Source: Gaiellasilicea sp963789355
GTDB taxonomy: Bacteria > Actinomycetota > Thermoleophilia > Gaiellales > Gaiellaceae
Reading direction: 5' to 3'
NCBI GenBank assembly: GCA_963789355.1
Contig: CAWBKK010000010.1
Span: forward strand, 372,001-436,000
Length of the DNA stretch: 64,000 nt
A program made the translations under genes and the position numbers. The notes under the pieces were generated by a model. That model searched no databases and was not told the origin of the DNA. It saw nothing but the letters and a program-made list of their open reading frames with translations. Shown one piece after another: positions 1-8,542 of the stretch. Every line of letters begins with the position of its first letter. Position 1 is the stretch's first letter.

Positions 1-604
1 ACACCGGCACGACCGCGATCCCGTCCGGAGGCAGGGCGGTCACGAGCTCGGCCTTCGAGCGCGCGACGCCGTCGACCGAGCCGACGAGCTCGAGGTGAAC
101 GGGCCCGACGGCGCTGATGATCCCGACGTGCGGCCGCACGATCTCGCACAGCGCCGCGATCTGGCCGAACCCGCGCATGCCCATCTCGACGATGCAGATC
201 TCTGTCTCCGGCTCGAGCCGTCCGAGCGTCAGCGGCACGCCGAGCTCGGCGTTGTAGCTCCCTTCCGTCCAGACCGTGGGTGCGGCCGCCGCGCAGAGCG
301 CCGCGAGGATGTCCTTCGTCGACGTCTTCCCCGTCGAGCCGGTGACGCCGACGAAGCGGGCGCGACTCCGGCCGCGGAGCGCCTGCCCCAGCGCCGCCAT
401 CGCCTCGAACTCGTCGTGCGGGATCAACGTCGCCGCTCCCCGGTCACGCGCCGCGCCGACGAAGTCGCGGCCGCCGCGGATCGCGACGAACAGGTCGCCC
501 GGGCCGACCCGGCGCGAGTCGATCTCCAACCCGGTGACCTCGCCGAAGCCGCTGAGCTCTCCGAGCCCCAGCGCGGCGACTTCGTCGATCGAGATCGGGA
601 TCAC
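1..604 (-). CDS. murF: MurF, UDP-MurNAc-tripeptide-D-Ala-D-Ala ligase (partial)
   Basis: Cytoplasmic ATP-dependent ligase that adds D-Ala-D-Ala to UDP-MurNAc-tripeptide, the last soluble step of the peptidoglycan precursor pathway. Only the N-terminal 201 residues are inside the window; the rest lies beyond base 1. Translation shows the N-terminal substrate domain (SRRVGPGDLFVAI) and a Mur-ligase P-loop GSTGKTST. The start is a GTG at 604 that overlaps the murE stop codon in a GTGA four-base overlap, typical of translational coupling, and it is the last visible gene of the mraZ-rsmH-ftsL-ftsI-murE-murF operon. Family and position agree, so identity is secure; nothing can be said about the C-terminal domains. 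Confidence 0.93.
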   Translation of the reverse strand, partial: MIPISIDEVAALGLGELSGFGEVTGLEIDSRRVGPGDLFVAIRGGRDFVGAARDRGAATLIPHDEFEAMAALGQALRGRSRARFVGVTGSTGKTSTKDILAALCAAAAPTVWTEGSYNAELGVPLTLGRLEPETEICIVEMGMRGFGQIAALCEIVRPHVGIISAVGPVHLELVGSVDGVARSKAELVTALPPDGIAVVPV

Positions 605-2037
605 GCCAGCAGGGCCTCGCGCGCGACAACGCGGTCGTCGAACGGGAGCTTCTCGCCGGCGACCTCCTGACCCTGCTCATGGCCCTTGCCGGCGATCAGG
701 ACGACGTCGCCGGGCCCGGCGAGCTCGACGGCGCGGCCGATCGCCGAGCGCCGGTCCGGATCAATCTCGACGTCGGTGCCGGTGCCCTGGAGGAGATCCT
801 GGATGATCGCGAGCGGATCCTCGCTGCGCGGGTTGTCGGAGGTGACGATGACGATGTCGGCGAGGTCACGGGCCACCTTTCCCATCAGCGGCCGCTTCTG
901 CCGGTCGCGGTCGCCGCCGGCGCCGAAGACGAGGATGACTCGTCCCTCCGCGAGCTCCCGAGCGGTCCGGAGGACGTTGTCGAGCGCGTCTGGCTTGTGC
1001 GAGTAGTCGACGACCACGGAGAACGGCTGCCCCGCGTCGACGGCCTCGAACCGCCCCGGCACGCCCGGCAGCGCGGCGATCCCGGCCGCGATCTCGTCCT
1101 CGTCGACGTCGAGCAGGATCGCCGCGGCGATCACGCCGAGGACGTTCTCGACGTTGAAGCGGCCACGGAGGCTCGTGCGGACGGCGACTCCGCCGGCGGT
1201 GAACGTCGCTCCCGACGGGCCGAGGTCGAGGTGCGCGGGCCGGATCTCGGCGTCGTCGGCGAAGCCGAACGTGACGAGTGGTGCGCGGTTGACGTCGGCC
1301 AACTCGTCGGCGAGCTCGCGGCCCCAGACGTCGCCGATGTTGACGGCGGCCGGCGGCGGCGCGGCGCCGACGAAGAGCTTCCGCTTCGCGGCGAAGTAGT
1401 TCTCCATCGACTCGTGGAAGTCCAGGTGGTCTTGGCTCAGGTTCGTGAACACGAGCGCGTCGAAGCGGACGCGGTCGAGCCGGTGCAGCACGGACGCGTG
1501 CGACGACGCCTCGAGCGCGACGCTTTGGTCGCCCGCGTCGAGCATCTCGCGGAACGTGCGCTGCAGGTCGATCGCCTCCGGAGTGGTGCGAACGACCGGG
1601 CGGACCTCGCCGCCGACCCGGCTCTCGACAGTCCCGAGCAGGCCCGGCCGCCGACCGGCCGCGTCGAGCACGGAGTGGAGGAGAAAGGCAGTGGTCGTCT
1701 TCCCGCTCGTGCCGGTGACCCCGGCGACCTCGAGCTCGCGCGTCGGCTCGCCGAAGAAGACATCCGCCGCCGTCGCCATCGCGGCGCGAGTGGACGGGAC
1801 GACGAGCTGGGGAACGGCGGGCTCGACGGCGCGCTCGACGACGAGCACCGACGCGCCGTTCTCGACCGCCTGAGCGGCGAAGTCGTGCCCGTCCGCGTGC
1901 TCTCCGGGGACGGCGAAGAACGCAGCGCCGGGTCTGACGGCGCGCGCATCGTAGGCGAGGTCTCGCACCTCGACGGGGTCGGGGCTGCCGAGGACCGCCT
2001 CCGGTGCGAGCGCGGCGACAAGGCGCTCGAGCTCCAT
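601..2037 (-). CDS. murE: MurE, UDP-MurNAc-tripeptide synthetase (meso-DAP type)
   Basis: Adds the third amino acid to UDP-MurNAc-L-Ala-D-Glu in the cytoplasm. The 478-residue protein has the usual length. It carries the P-loop GVTGTSGKTTT at about residues 106-116 and the motif DNPR at 401-404 followed by SED; DNPR is the known signature of enzymes that add meso-diaminopimelate rather than lysine. The ATG at 2037 (MELERL) was chosen because it gives family-typical length and lies 11 bases after the ftsI stop; the open frame extends further upstream only as a shadow of ftsI. The 3' end overlaps murF by GTGA. Confidence 0.96.
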   Translation of the reverse strand: MELERLVAALAPEAVLGSPDPVEVRDLAYDARAVRPGAAFFAVPGEHADGHDFAAQAVENGASVLVVERAVEPAVPQLVVPSTRAAMATAADVFFGEPTRELEVAGVTGTSGKTTTAFLLHSVLDAAGRRPGLLGTVESRVGGEVRPVVRTTPEAIDLQRTFREMLDAGDQSVALEASSHASVLHRLDRVRFDALVFTNLSQDHLDFHESMENYFAAKRKLFVGAAPPPAAVNIGDVWGRELADELADVNRAPLVTFGFADDAEIRPAHLDLGPSGATFTAGGVAVRTSLRGRFNVENVLGVIAAAILLDVDEDEIAAGIAALPGVPGRFEAVDAGQPFSVVVDYSHKPDALDNVLRTARELAEGRVILVFGAGGDRDRQKRPLMGKVARDLADIVIVTSDNPRSEDPLAIIQDLLQGTGTDVEIDPDRRSAIGRAVELAGPGDVVLIAGKGHEQGQEVAGEKLPFDDRVVAREALLA

Positions 2038-2048
2038 GCGGCGGAACG

Positions 2049-3722
2049 CTACCGAGTGGTCGCTGCGTCCGGTGCTACTTCCAGCTCGACGAGGCTCGCG
2101 CGGGCGATGTCGGCGAAGGCCGGCGCGGCGACGACGCCGCCCCAGATCGCACCGCCCGGCTCGTCGATCGAGACGAGCACGACGAGCCGCGGATCCTTGG
2201 CCGGGACGACGCCGACGAACGACGCCACGTACTTCGTCGTCGAGTAGCCCCCGGGAACGGGCTTTGCCGCGGTCCCGGTCTTGCCGGCGACTGTGTACCC
2301 CGGCACGGCCGCGGCGGCACCGGTGCCACCCTCGGCCGAGACGACATCGCGCAGCATCGCCATCATCTGCGCGGAGACCGTCTTCGAGAAGACGCGGCGG
2401 CCCTTCGAGCGGTCGTGCAGCTCGTTGCCCACCCGCTTGACGAGGTACGGCGTCCGGTAGACGCCCTCGTTTGCGATTGCCCCGTAGGCGGCGGCCATCT
2501 GGATCGGGGTGACGCCGATCCCCTGGCCGATCGGGACGTTCCCGATCGTGGAACCCGACCAGTAGCCGGGTAGCAGCCCCTGCGCCTCGCCGGGCGCGTC
2601 GACGCCGGTGAGCTTGCCGAAGCCGAAGCGGCCGATCCAGCTCTCGACCCCGGAGCGGCCGAGCATCTGCGCCAGCGTGACCGTGCCGACGTTCGACGAC
2701 TGGGAGAGGATCTGCGCGACCGTCATCTGCTGCGTCGCACGCGGCTCGTGCTCGTGGATGATCCTGTCGGCGACGCGGATCGACGTCGGCAGCGTGAACG
2801 CGGTCGTGGGGCTGACGATCTTCTCCGACAGCGCGGCGGCGACCGTCACGACCTTGAACGTCGAGCCGGGCTCGTACACGTCGGTGACGACGCGGTTGCG
2901 CCGCTTGGCGGCGGACGTGGAGCCGAACTTGTTCGCGTCGAAGCCGGGTGCGACCGCCATCGCGAGCACGGCCCCCGTGCGCGGGTCGAGGACGACGGCG
3001 CTGCCGCCCTTGGCGCCCCACTTGCTCACGGTCTCGCGGAGGACGGTCTCGGCGTTCGCCTGAATCCGGTGGTCGAGGGTGAGGAAGACGTCGTCGCCGG
3101 CACGCTCGGGCTTCGTCGCGACCACGTCGATCACGCGCCCGGCGGGATCCCGCACCGTCGTCTGACTCCCGGGCTTGCCGACGAGCGCGCGATCGAGCGA
3201 GCGTTCGAGCCCCTCGAGGCCCTTGTTGTCGATCCCGGCGTAGCCGAGCACGTGAGCTGCGACGCCACGCTGCGGGTAGTAGCGCAGCTCTTCGGCGTAG
3301 AACCCGAGTCCGGGCAGGTTCAGCTTCTCCAGCGCGGCGGCCTTCGCGGGGTCGGCCTTGCGCTTGACGTAGACGAAGTGACTGGATTGGTCGGCGAGGA
3401 GCGGGTAGAGCTTCTCTGCCTCGATTCCGAGCGCCTTCGCGGCCGCCAGCGCCACGCGGCGCGGATCCTTCACCTCGCGCGGGTCGGCGTAGACCGTGGT
3501 CGCCTGCTCGCCGATCGCGAGCGGCTCGCCGGTGCGGTCGAAGATCGTTCCGCGCCCAGCGGGAATGACAGTCGTCCCTTCCTGCTGGCGCGCGGCCATG
3601 CCCTCGAAGCGCGACGCCTGCACGCCCTGAATCCAGACGGCGCGGGCCAGCGTCCCCGCGAAGACGAGGACGAAGAGGCCGAGCAGGAGGCGGATGCGGC
3701 GGTTGGAGTGCCGCGCCGTCAC
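2049..3722 (-). CDS. ftsI: FtsI/PBP2b-type septal transpeptidase
   Basis: Class B penicillin-binding protein that cross-links septal peptidoglycan outside the membrane. 557 residues: short cytoplasmic N-terminus, one membrane segment at about 11-28, a dimerisation domain, then the transpeptidase domain with STFK at 287-290 (active Ser287), SSN at 342-344 and KTG at 481-483. All catalytic motifs are intact. The start is GTG at 3722, overlapping the ftsL stop by GTGA. There is no PASTA domain, and the sequence ends soon after the transpeptidase domain. Located between ftsL and murE exactly as in classical dcw clusters. Confidence 0.96.
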   Translation of the reverse strand: MTARHSNRRIRLLLGLFVLVFAGTLARAVWIQGVQASRFEGMAARQQEGTTVIPAGRGTIFDRTGEPLAIGEQATTVYADPREVKDPRRVALAAAKALGIEAEKLYPLLADQSSHFVYVKRKADPAKAAALEKLNLPGLGFYAEELRYYPQRGVAAHVLGYAGIDNKGLEGLERSLDRALVGKPGSQTTVRDPAGRVIDVVATKPERAGDDVFLTLDHRIQANAETVLRETVSKWGAKGGSAVVLDPRTGAVLAMAVAPGFDANKFGSTSAAKRRNRVVTDVYEPGSTFKVVTVAAALSEKIVSPTTAFTLPTSIRVADRIIHEHEPRATQQMTVAQILSQSSNVGTVTLAQMLGRSGVESWIGRFGFGKLTGVDAPGEAQGLLPGYWSGSTIGNVPIGQGIGVTPIQMAAAYGAIANEGVYRTPYLVKRVGNELHDRSKGRRVFSKTVSAQMMAMLRDVVSAEGGTGAAAAVPGYTVAGKTGTAAKPVPGGYSTTKYVASFVGVVPAKDPRLVVLVSIDEPGGAIWGGVVAAPAFADIARASLVELEVAPDAATTR

Positions 3723-4096
3723 TGCTTGGCGGGCGCCAGCTGGACGTGATAGGTCAGCTCCGGGTCGGCGCGCTCGAGTCCGAGCTTCGTCCTCGCCTCC
3801 GACTCGATCCGCGCGTTCGCCGACGCGCTCGAAAGCTGGGAGCTGAGCCGCTTCGTCTCGCCCTGCAGCTCGATCCGCTCCCGGCCGAGCTCGTCGAGCC
3901 TGACGTTCAGCTGCAGCACGGCGACGTTGACGGCGACGACACCGGCGAGCAGGACGGCGAGCACGACGATCCAGATTACGCCGCCGAACGGGCGAGTCCT
4001 CGTCTTGCGCCTCGCCGTCGTCCGCGTCCTCGGCCGGGTGCGCGAGGGCGCGACGCTCGGCGTCTCAACTCTGGCAGTGCCGGCCCAACTCGCCAT
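3719..4096 (-). CDS. ftsL: FtsL-like septum protein
   Basis: 125-residue bitopic membrane protein: a basic, Arg/Thr-rich cytoplasmic tail of about 38 residues, one membrane segment at about 39-59 (WIVVLAVLLAGVVAVNVAVL), then a short coiled coil rich in Glu/Arg/Leu. Sequence similarity in FtsL is always weak; the call rests on topology, size and its place between rsmH and ftsI. FtsL forms the division complex with FtsB and FtsQ. The ATG at 4096 shares its A with the rsmH stop (TGATG); an in-frame GTG one codon upstream at 4099 is an alternative start. Confidence 0.82.
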   Translation of the reverse strand: MASWAGTARVETPSVAPSRTRPRTRTTARRKTRTRPFGGVIWIVVLAVLLAGVVAVNVAVLQLNVRLDELGRERIELQGETKRLSSQLSSASANARIESEARTKLGLERADPELTYHVQLAPAKQ

Positions 4097-5061
4097 CACA
4101 CGCCCACTTTCGCGGCGCCCCGGAGCTTCGCCGACGCGGCCCGCGGGTTCGCCTCGAGCTCGCGCGCTCCCGGCCGAAGCGGCTTCCGGGTCAGGTCGCG
4201 CAGCAGCGGCTCGTTGCCGCACACGCAGATTGGGAACTCGGGCGGGCAGGTGCAGCCGCGCGCCTGCTCGCGAATGAACTGCTTCACGATCCGGTCCTCG
4301 AGCGAGTGGAAGCTGATGACGGCGATGCGGCCACCGGGTCGGAGCATCCGCATCGCCGCCGGGAGTGCGGCCTCGAGCGCGCCGAGCTCGTCGTTGACCG
4401 CGATTCGCAGCGCCTGGAAGACACGCCGCGCGGGGTGACCGTCACCGAAGCGCGCCGGCGTCGGAATCGCCTGCTTGATCGTGTCGGCGAGCTCGCCGGT
4501 CCGCTCGAACGGGCGCTCGGCGCGGCGCCGAACGATCGCGCGGGCGATCGGCCGCGCGTAGCGCTCCTCGCCGAAGCGCTTGAAGATCAACGCGAGCTCG
4601 CGCTCGTCGGCCTCGTTCACGAGCTCGCGCGCCGAGAGCTCGGCCGCGGTGTCCATGCGCATGTCGAGCGGCGCGTCGGCGGCGTAGCTGAAGCCGCGCT
4701 CCGGCCGGTCGAGCTGCATCGACGAGACACCGAGGTCGAGCAGGATTGCGTCAGCCTGCACGTCGTTGGCCGCGAGCTGGCTGAGGACGAGCGAGAACTC
4801 GCCGCGGAGGAACCGGGCGTGGACGCCGCCGCTCCCTCCTTTGAAGCGGTCGAAGTACGTCCGCGCGGAGGCGTCGCGATCGATCGCGATCAGCTTGCCG
4901 TCGCCGTGGAGGTCGGCGGCGAGTAGGCGCGAGTGGCCGCCGGCGCCGAAGGTGGCGTCGACGACGGTCTCGCCCGGCTGCACGGCGAGGAGCTCGCGCA
5001 CCTCCTCCGCGAGCACGGGGACGTGATCAGACGCGCTTCTGTGCAAGACGTTCGGCAACAT
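4096..5061 (-). CDS. rsmH: RsmH (MraW), 16S rRNA m4C1402 methyltransferase
   Basis: S-adenosylmethionine-dependent methyltransferase acting on 16S rRNA C1402. The 321-residue sequence has the family N-terminus HVPVLAEEV, the SAM-binding loop VDATFGAGGHS, the LLDLGVSSMQLD block and the C-terminal ISFHSLEDRIVK block. The ATG at 5061 overlaps the end of mraZ by 35 bases; a TTG at 5046 is the only nearby alternative start. A Cys-rich insert (CTCPPEFPICVCG) near the C-terminus is seen in many family members. Second gene of the dcw operon. Confidence 0.95.
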   Translation of the reverse strand: MLPNVLHRSASDHVPVLAEEVRELLAVQPGETVVDATFGAGGHSRLLAADLHGDGKLIAIDRDASARTYFDRFKGGSGGVHARFLRGEFSLVLSQLAANDVQADAILLDLGVSSMQLDRPERGFSYAADAPLDMRMDTAAELSARELVNEADERELALIFKRFGEERYARPIARAIVRRRAERPFERTGELADTIKQAIPTPARFGDGHPARRVFQALRIAVNDELGALEAALPAAMRMLRPGGRIAVISFHSLEDRIVKQFIREQARGCTCPPEFPICVCGNEPLLRDLTRKPLRPGARELEANPRAASAKLRGAAKVGV

Positions 5062-5461
5062 CGTCCGCGCTCCCTTCGATCTTGGTCACGTTCTCGGTCC
5101 AGGCGGTGCGATCCCAGATCTCGAGGTGGTCATGGACGCCGGCGACGACGACCTCGCGGCCGAGCCGGGCGCGCCGGGTCAGCGCCGGCGGCACGAGCAC
5201 GCGCCCCTGCTTGTCGAGCTCCGAGTCGGAGGCGGCGGCGAAGAGGAACCGCTTCAACTCGCGCGCCTCCCGCGAGAGCGGATCGAGGGACGCCAGCCGG
5301 GTGTCGACGAGCGCGTCCCAGTCGCTGCGCGCGTAGACGTCGAGACACTCGTCGAAGCCGCGCGTGAGCACGACCCCGTCTGCGAGCGCGTCGCGAAAGC
5401 GAGCCGGCAGCGTGAGCCGGTTCTTGTCGTCGATCGTGTGCTCGAATTCGCCGAAGAACAT
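5027..5461 (-). CDS. mraZ: MraZ transcriptional regulator
   Basis: 144-residue protein of two SpoVT-AbrB-like halves, recognised from MFFGEFEHTIDDKNRLTLPARFR at the N-terminus and DKQGRVLVPPALTRRA in the second half. MraZ is the nucleoid-associated repressor of its own dcw operon, acting as a ring that contacts successive GTGG repeats. It is the first gene of the operon and is preceded by a textbook operator (5483-5524). A ribosome binding site AGGAG lies about 12 bases before the ATG. Confidence 0.95.
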   Translation of the reverse strand: MFFGEFEHTIDDKNRLTLPARFRDALADGVVLTRGFDECLDVYARSDWDALVDTRLASLDPLSREARELKRFLFAAASDSELDKQGRVLVPPALTRRARLGREVVVAGVHDHLEIWDRTAWTENVTKIEGSADDVAERLAQKRV

Positions 5462-5482
5462 CTGTTCACGCCGCTCCTGTCT

Positions 5483-5524
5483 CCACTTTCCCCCACTCTA
5501 AACCACGATCCCCCACTTGTCCAC
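5483..5524 (-). promoter_or_regulatory. MraZ operator and mraZ promoter
   Basis: On the minus strand five GTGG boxes occur. Their + strand CCAC cores start at 5483, 5493, 5503, 5513 and 5521: four at an exact 10-bp period and the outermost at 8 bp. A -10 candidate TAGAGT (5495-5500, minus strand) lies inside the array, so bound MraZ would cover it directly. Decameric GTGG/TGGG repeats are the established target of MraZ. Confidence 0.85.
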
Positions 5525-5580
5525 CCAGTGCAGGTCGAATTCACCCTTTCGGGGCGGGTCCCTGCAGTCGAGTGGTGGCG

Positions 5581-6615
5581 CTAGCCCAGGACTTCGACGT
5601 TGCGAACCCGGTCGAGGCGGCGGTCGCGCGCCGCCCAATCGCGGTGCCTGCCGCCGTCGAGCGTGTCGAGCCGGCTGTCGCGCGCGAGCAGCAGGTCGCG
5701 GCCGTCGTCGCCGAGCAAGGAGTCGGTGCCGGCCCCGCCGTCGAGCGAGTCGTTGCCCTTGCCCCCGAAGAGGCGGTCGTTGCCGGCGTCACCCCGCAGT
5801 GTGTCGTGGCCGCCGACGCCGCGGATCACGTCGTTCCCGGCCTTCCCGCAGATGATGTCCCGCTTGGGCGTGCCGCTGAGCGTGTCGTTGCCCGGCGTAC
5901 CGGTGATCGTGCAGTCGTCCTCGGCGCGGGGAAGCGGATCGCCGGTCGTCGTCGGCGGCTGCGGCGGTGGAGGCGGCGGGGCACCGGGCGCGCGGATCGA
6001 GAACGCCCACTCGTGCAGGATCACCCTTCTGTCGCCGGCACCACCGATCAGCTCCACCTTGCTCAGCCGTGGAATGCTCGGGTTCGTACGCGAGACGGTG
6101 ATGCCGTCGCCCTGCGCGAGCTTGAGCCCCCTGGCGAGGCGCGAATCGTCGGTCGCGTAGCCCGTGAACTTCGAACCGCAGTCGTAGTCGGCGTTCGCCT
6201 CCTTCGCGCCGACGAGCTCGAACCTCAGCTTGATCGACTGCTCGGTTGCCGTGCCCGAGATCACGACGGCGAACGGCTTCGCTGTCATCGGCGGGCGGCA
6301 GTCGAACCGTCCGACGCCGAAGTGCGTCCCTCTGAGATGCCACGTCGCTTCTTGATAGACGCCGTTACCGGTTCCCTCCACGACGCCGTCGGAGATCCGG
6401 AACGAGTAGAGAAAGCGGCCACGGTAGACGTCCGTCGAGTCGCTCGCGAACGTGCTGTTGTCGACACGCCTGTAGCCGTCGAAGACGCCGACGCCGACGC
6501 CCGCGAAAGGACCTTCGGTAATGGCGACGTTGGACGGACGTCCAGCGCTCGACGCGCTCGAGCCTGATAGCGCGACCGCCGCAATCGCGAGCGAGAGCAG
6601 GAGCACGACTCTCAC
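5581..6615 (-). CDS. Secreted protein with RTX calcium-binding repeats
   Basis: Predicted exported protein of 344 residues. A signal peptide spans about 1-25 (hydrophobic VVLLLSLAIAAVALSG). A middle region of about 180 residues of unknown fold holds several cysteines, then a proline linker (about 210-222) and at least five Gly/Asp-rich nonapeptides of the GGxGxDxLx type (about 240-310) that in the RTX family bind calcium and fold as a beta roll. The start at 6615 (GTG) was chosen because a -10 TATCGT lies 7 bases upstream, as in other leaderless genes here; GTG 6642 is the longest alternative. No enzymatic domain recognised. The RTX array is short and C-terminal; a type I exporter is not in the window. 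Confidence 0.75.
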   Translation of the reverse strand: MRVVLLLSLAIAAVALSGSSASSAGRPSNVAITEGPFAGVGVGVFDGYRRVDNSTFASDSTDVYRGRFLYSFRISDGVVEGTGNGVYQEATWHLRGTHFGVGRFDCRPPMTAKPFAVVISGTATEQSIKLRFELVGAKEANADYDCGSKFTGYATDDSRLARGLKLAQGDGITVSRTNPSIPRLSKVELIGGAGDRRVILHEWAFSIRAPGAPPPPPPQPPTTTGDPLPRAEDDCTITGTPGNDTLSGTPKRDIICGKAGNDVIRGVGGHDTLRGDAGNDRLFGGKGNDSLDGGAGTDSLLGDDGRDLLLARDSRLDTLDGGRHRDWAARDRRLDRVRNVEVLG

Positions 6616-6660
6616 TCCACCCACGATACGCCCTTCGCGCACCGTTGAGAACCCTGAGCG

Positions 6661-7464
6661 TCAGCCGCTGAGACCGGCGCCGCGCCGCGTCAGCGCCAGC
6701 GCGCCGCGGTCCGAGGCGAACGCGAGCGCGTCCTGAATCTCCATCCCTTTCGCGAGGGCGTACGTGAGCCCGGCCGCGAAGCAGTCGCCGGCCCCGTAGG
6801 CGTCCTCGTACGGGCCTGGCGGGGCGGACGGCTTGTACGGCCCGCCCGGCTGCGCCCACCCGCCGAGCGAGCCGGCGGTCGAGACGACGAGCCTCGGCGG
6901 CGGGTCGAGATCGCCGGCCTGGTAGCGCTCGGCGTCGTCCTCGCCGCTCGCGACGAGCGCGTCGAGCTCGACGCCGGCGGCGTGCAGCGTCGGCAGCTCG
7001 CGGGCGGTCGCGACGAGGACGCGCGCCCGGCGCGCCTGCCGCACGGCCTCGGCGTCCCCGGCGGTGAAGTAGACGCCGTCGACCGCGTCGAGCTCCTCCC
7101 ACGGCAGCGCCCCCTCCCCACCGGGCGGGCGCGGCTTCTCACCGATCACCGTGATCGTCCGCTCCCCCGCCTCGTCCAGGTAGCAGAAGCCGCGCCGCTG
7201 CGGCCCGTCGCTCTGAGGCGAGTACACGCGGACGCCGGCTGCCTCGAGCCGGACCCTGCTCTTCGAGCCCAGGTCGTCGCCGCCCAGCAGGCAGTACAGG
7301 GCGGCCTTGCCGTCGAGCCGCGCCAGCTCCACAGCCGCGACGCCACCGCCGCCCGCCGGCTCGGCCCACGTCTCATGGGAACTGACGATCTCGCCGGGCT
7401 TGGGCACGGCCTCGACGCGGACGAACTCGATCCATTCCACGTGCCCGACGACGGCCAGGTTCAT
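6661..7464 (-). CDS. PfkB-family carbohydrate/nucleoside kinase
   Basis: 267-residue ribokinase-fold sugar kinase. The N-terminal glycine motif GGGG at 38-41 and the C-terminal PfkB signature DAYGAGDCFAAG beginning at 221 are present, with catalytic Asp227 intact. The protein is a little shorter than ribokinases (about 300). Substrate cannot be read from the sequence. It stands alone, upstream of the RTX gene on the same strand with a 45-base gap that contains the RTX promoter, and divergent from the sigma factor gene. Confidence 0.85.
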   Translation of the reverse strand: MNLAVVGHVEWIEFVRVEAVPKPGEIVSSHETWAEPAGGGGVAAVELARLDGKAALYCLLGGDDLGSKSRVRLEAAGVRVYSPQSDGPQRRGFCYLDEAGERTITVIGEKPRPPGGEGALPWEELDAVDGVYFTAGDAEAVRQARRARVLVATARELPTLHAAGVELDALVASGEDDAERYQAGDLDPPPRLVVSTAGSLGGWAQPGGPYKPSAPPGPYEDAYGAGDCFAAGLTYALAKGMEIQDALAFASDRGALALTRRGAGLSG

Positions 7465-7518
7465 GACGGCACTCTCACAGATGCGGCCGGCGCCGCGTTA
7501 CAGGGGATGATGGAAGTG

Positions 7519-7989
7519 ATGGCGACCGTGCCCCCCTTCGAGATCTTCTACGTCGAGCACCGCGACGTCGTGCTCGGTTTCCTCCGGCGGCGGCTGGGCG
7601 GCCAGGCCGCCGAGGACGCGTTCCAGGAGACGTTTCTCCGGGCGCTCCGCGCCTACGACCGGCTCGATCACGGCGAGCACTTGCGGGCCTGGGTGCTGAC
7701 GATCGCCGCGCGGCTCGTGATCGACACGGGCAGGCGGGCGAAGCCGGTCTCGCACGAGCTGCCGGAGCTCCCCGTCGAGGACGGGCGCCCCGCCTACGCC
7801 CAGATCGAGCATCTCGCCGTCGGTCTGCCACCGACCGAGCGGGCCGCCGTTGTGCTCCGCTACGCCTATGACCTCGCCTACGACGACATCGCGCTCGCGC
7901 TCGACTCCAGCCCCGAGGCCGCACGACAGGCCGCCTCGTCCGGCGTCCGCCGCCTGCGCTCAAGGAGGCTCCATGACCGTCACGCCTGA
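7519..7989 (+). CDS. Sigma-70 family (ECF-type) RNA polymerase sigma factor
   Basis: 156-residue two-domain sigma factor. Region 2 is at about 5-75 (FYVEHRDVVLGFLRRRLGG, then AEDAFQETFLRALRAY), and region 4 is at about 105-150 (LPPTERAAVVLRYAYDLAYDDIALAL, then an HTH-like PEAARQAASSGVRRLR). No anti-sigma gene is adjacent. The ATG at 7519 is preceded by GATGAT at 7 bases, suggesting a leaderless start; ATGs at 7507 and 7510 are alternatives. Its last 17 bases overlap ogt, whose strong ribosome binding site lies inside this gene, so the two are co-translated. Confidence 0.85.
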   Translation: MATVPPFEIFYVEHRDVVLGFLRRRLGGQAAEDAFQETFLRALRAYDRLDHGEHLRAWVLTIAARLVIDTGRRAKPVSHELPELPVEDGRPAYAQIEHLAVGLPPTERAAVVLRYAYDLAYDDIALALDSSPEAARQAASSGVRRLRSRRLHDRHA

Positions 7990-8533
7990 GCTCGATCACC
8001 GCTTCCGCGAGGCCGCTGCAGCCGAGGGCCTGCTCGACCTCGGCTTCGACGTGATCGACTCGCCGATCGGGCCGCTGCTCGTCGCGGCCAGCGGCCGCGG
8101 CCTCGCCCGCATCTTCTTCGATGCCGACCCCGAGCTGCACCTGGAACGGCTCGCCAAGGCCTTCGGGCCGCGAGTCCTTCGCTCCGCGTCGAGCGTCGAG
8201 ACGGCGCACCGCCAGCTGGACGAGTACTTCGCGGGCTCGCGCAGCTCGTTCGAGCTCGACGTCGACCTTCGCGGCGCCGCCCCGTTCGCGCACCAGGTGC
8301 TCGGCGAGCTCGCCCGCGTCCCGTACGGCCAGACGACGACGTACGGAACGCTCGCCGCCAGGGTCGGCGCTCCTCGAGCCGCGCGGGCCGTGGGAATGGT
8401 GATGAACCGCAACCCGATCCCGATCGTGCTCCCGTGCCACCGCGTCGTCGGCTCAACCGGCAACCTGACCGGCTACGCGGGTGGACTGCACGTGAAGGAG
8501 CGGCTGCTGCGCCTCGAAGGCGCGTTGCTCTAG
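7973..8533 (+). CDS. ogt: Methylated-DNA-protein cysteine methyltransferase
   Basis: Suicide repair protein that transfers alkyl groups from O6-alkylguanine to its own cysteine. 186 residues with the active-site motif PCHRVVG, nucleophile Cys155, preceded by the helix-turn-helix region (FAHQVLGELARVPYGQTTTYG). Start at ATG 7973 is fixed by AAGGAGG at 7962-7968, four bases upstream and inside the sigma factor gene. Coupling to a sigma factor suggests a damage-responsive unit; that is inference. Confidence 0.93.
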   Translation: MTVTPELDHRFREAAAAEGLLDLGFDVIDSPIGPLLVAASGRGLARIFFDADPELHLERLAKAFGPRVLRSASSVETAHRQLDEYFAGSRSSFELDVDLRGAAPFAHQVLGELARVPYGQTTTYGTLAARVGAPRAARAVGMVMNRNPIPIVLPCHRVVGSTGNLTGYAGGLHVKERLLRLEGALL

Positions 8534-8536
8534 GCT
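8531..8536 (+). promoter_or_regulatory. -10 element of the NTF2-like gene
   Basis: TAGGCT, six bases before the ATG at 8543, predicts a leaderless transcript. Its first three bases are the TAG stop codon of ogt. Confidence 0.5.
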
Positions 8537-8542
8537 CAGCGC

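Noticed and set aside
5581..6615. Type I secretion substrate with linked exporter
   Set aside because: A signal peptide is present and no ABC exporter or membrane fusion protein lies nearby; Sec export is more likely.
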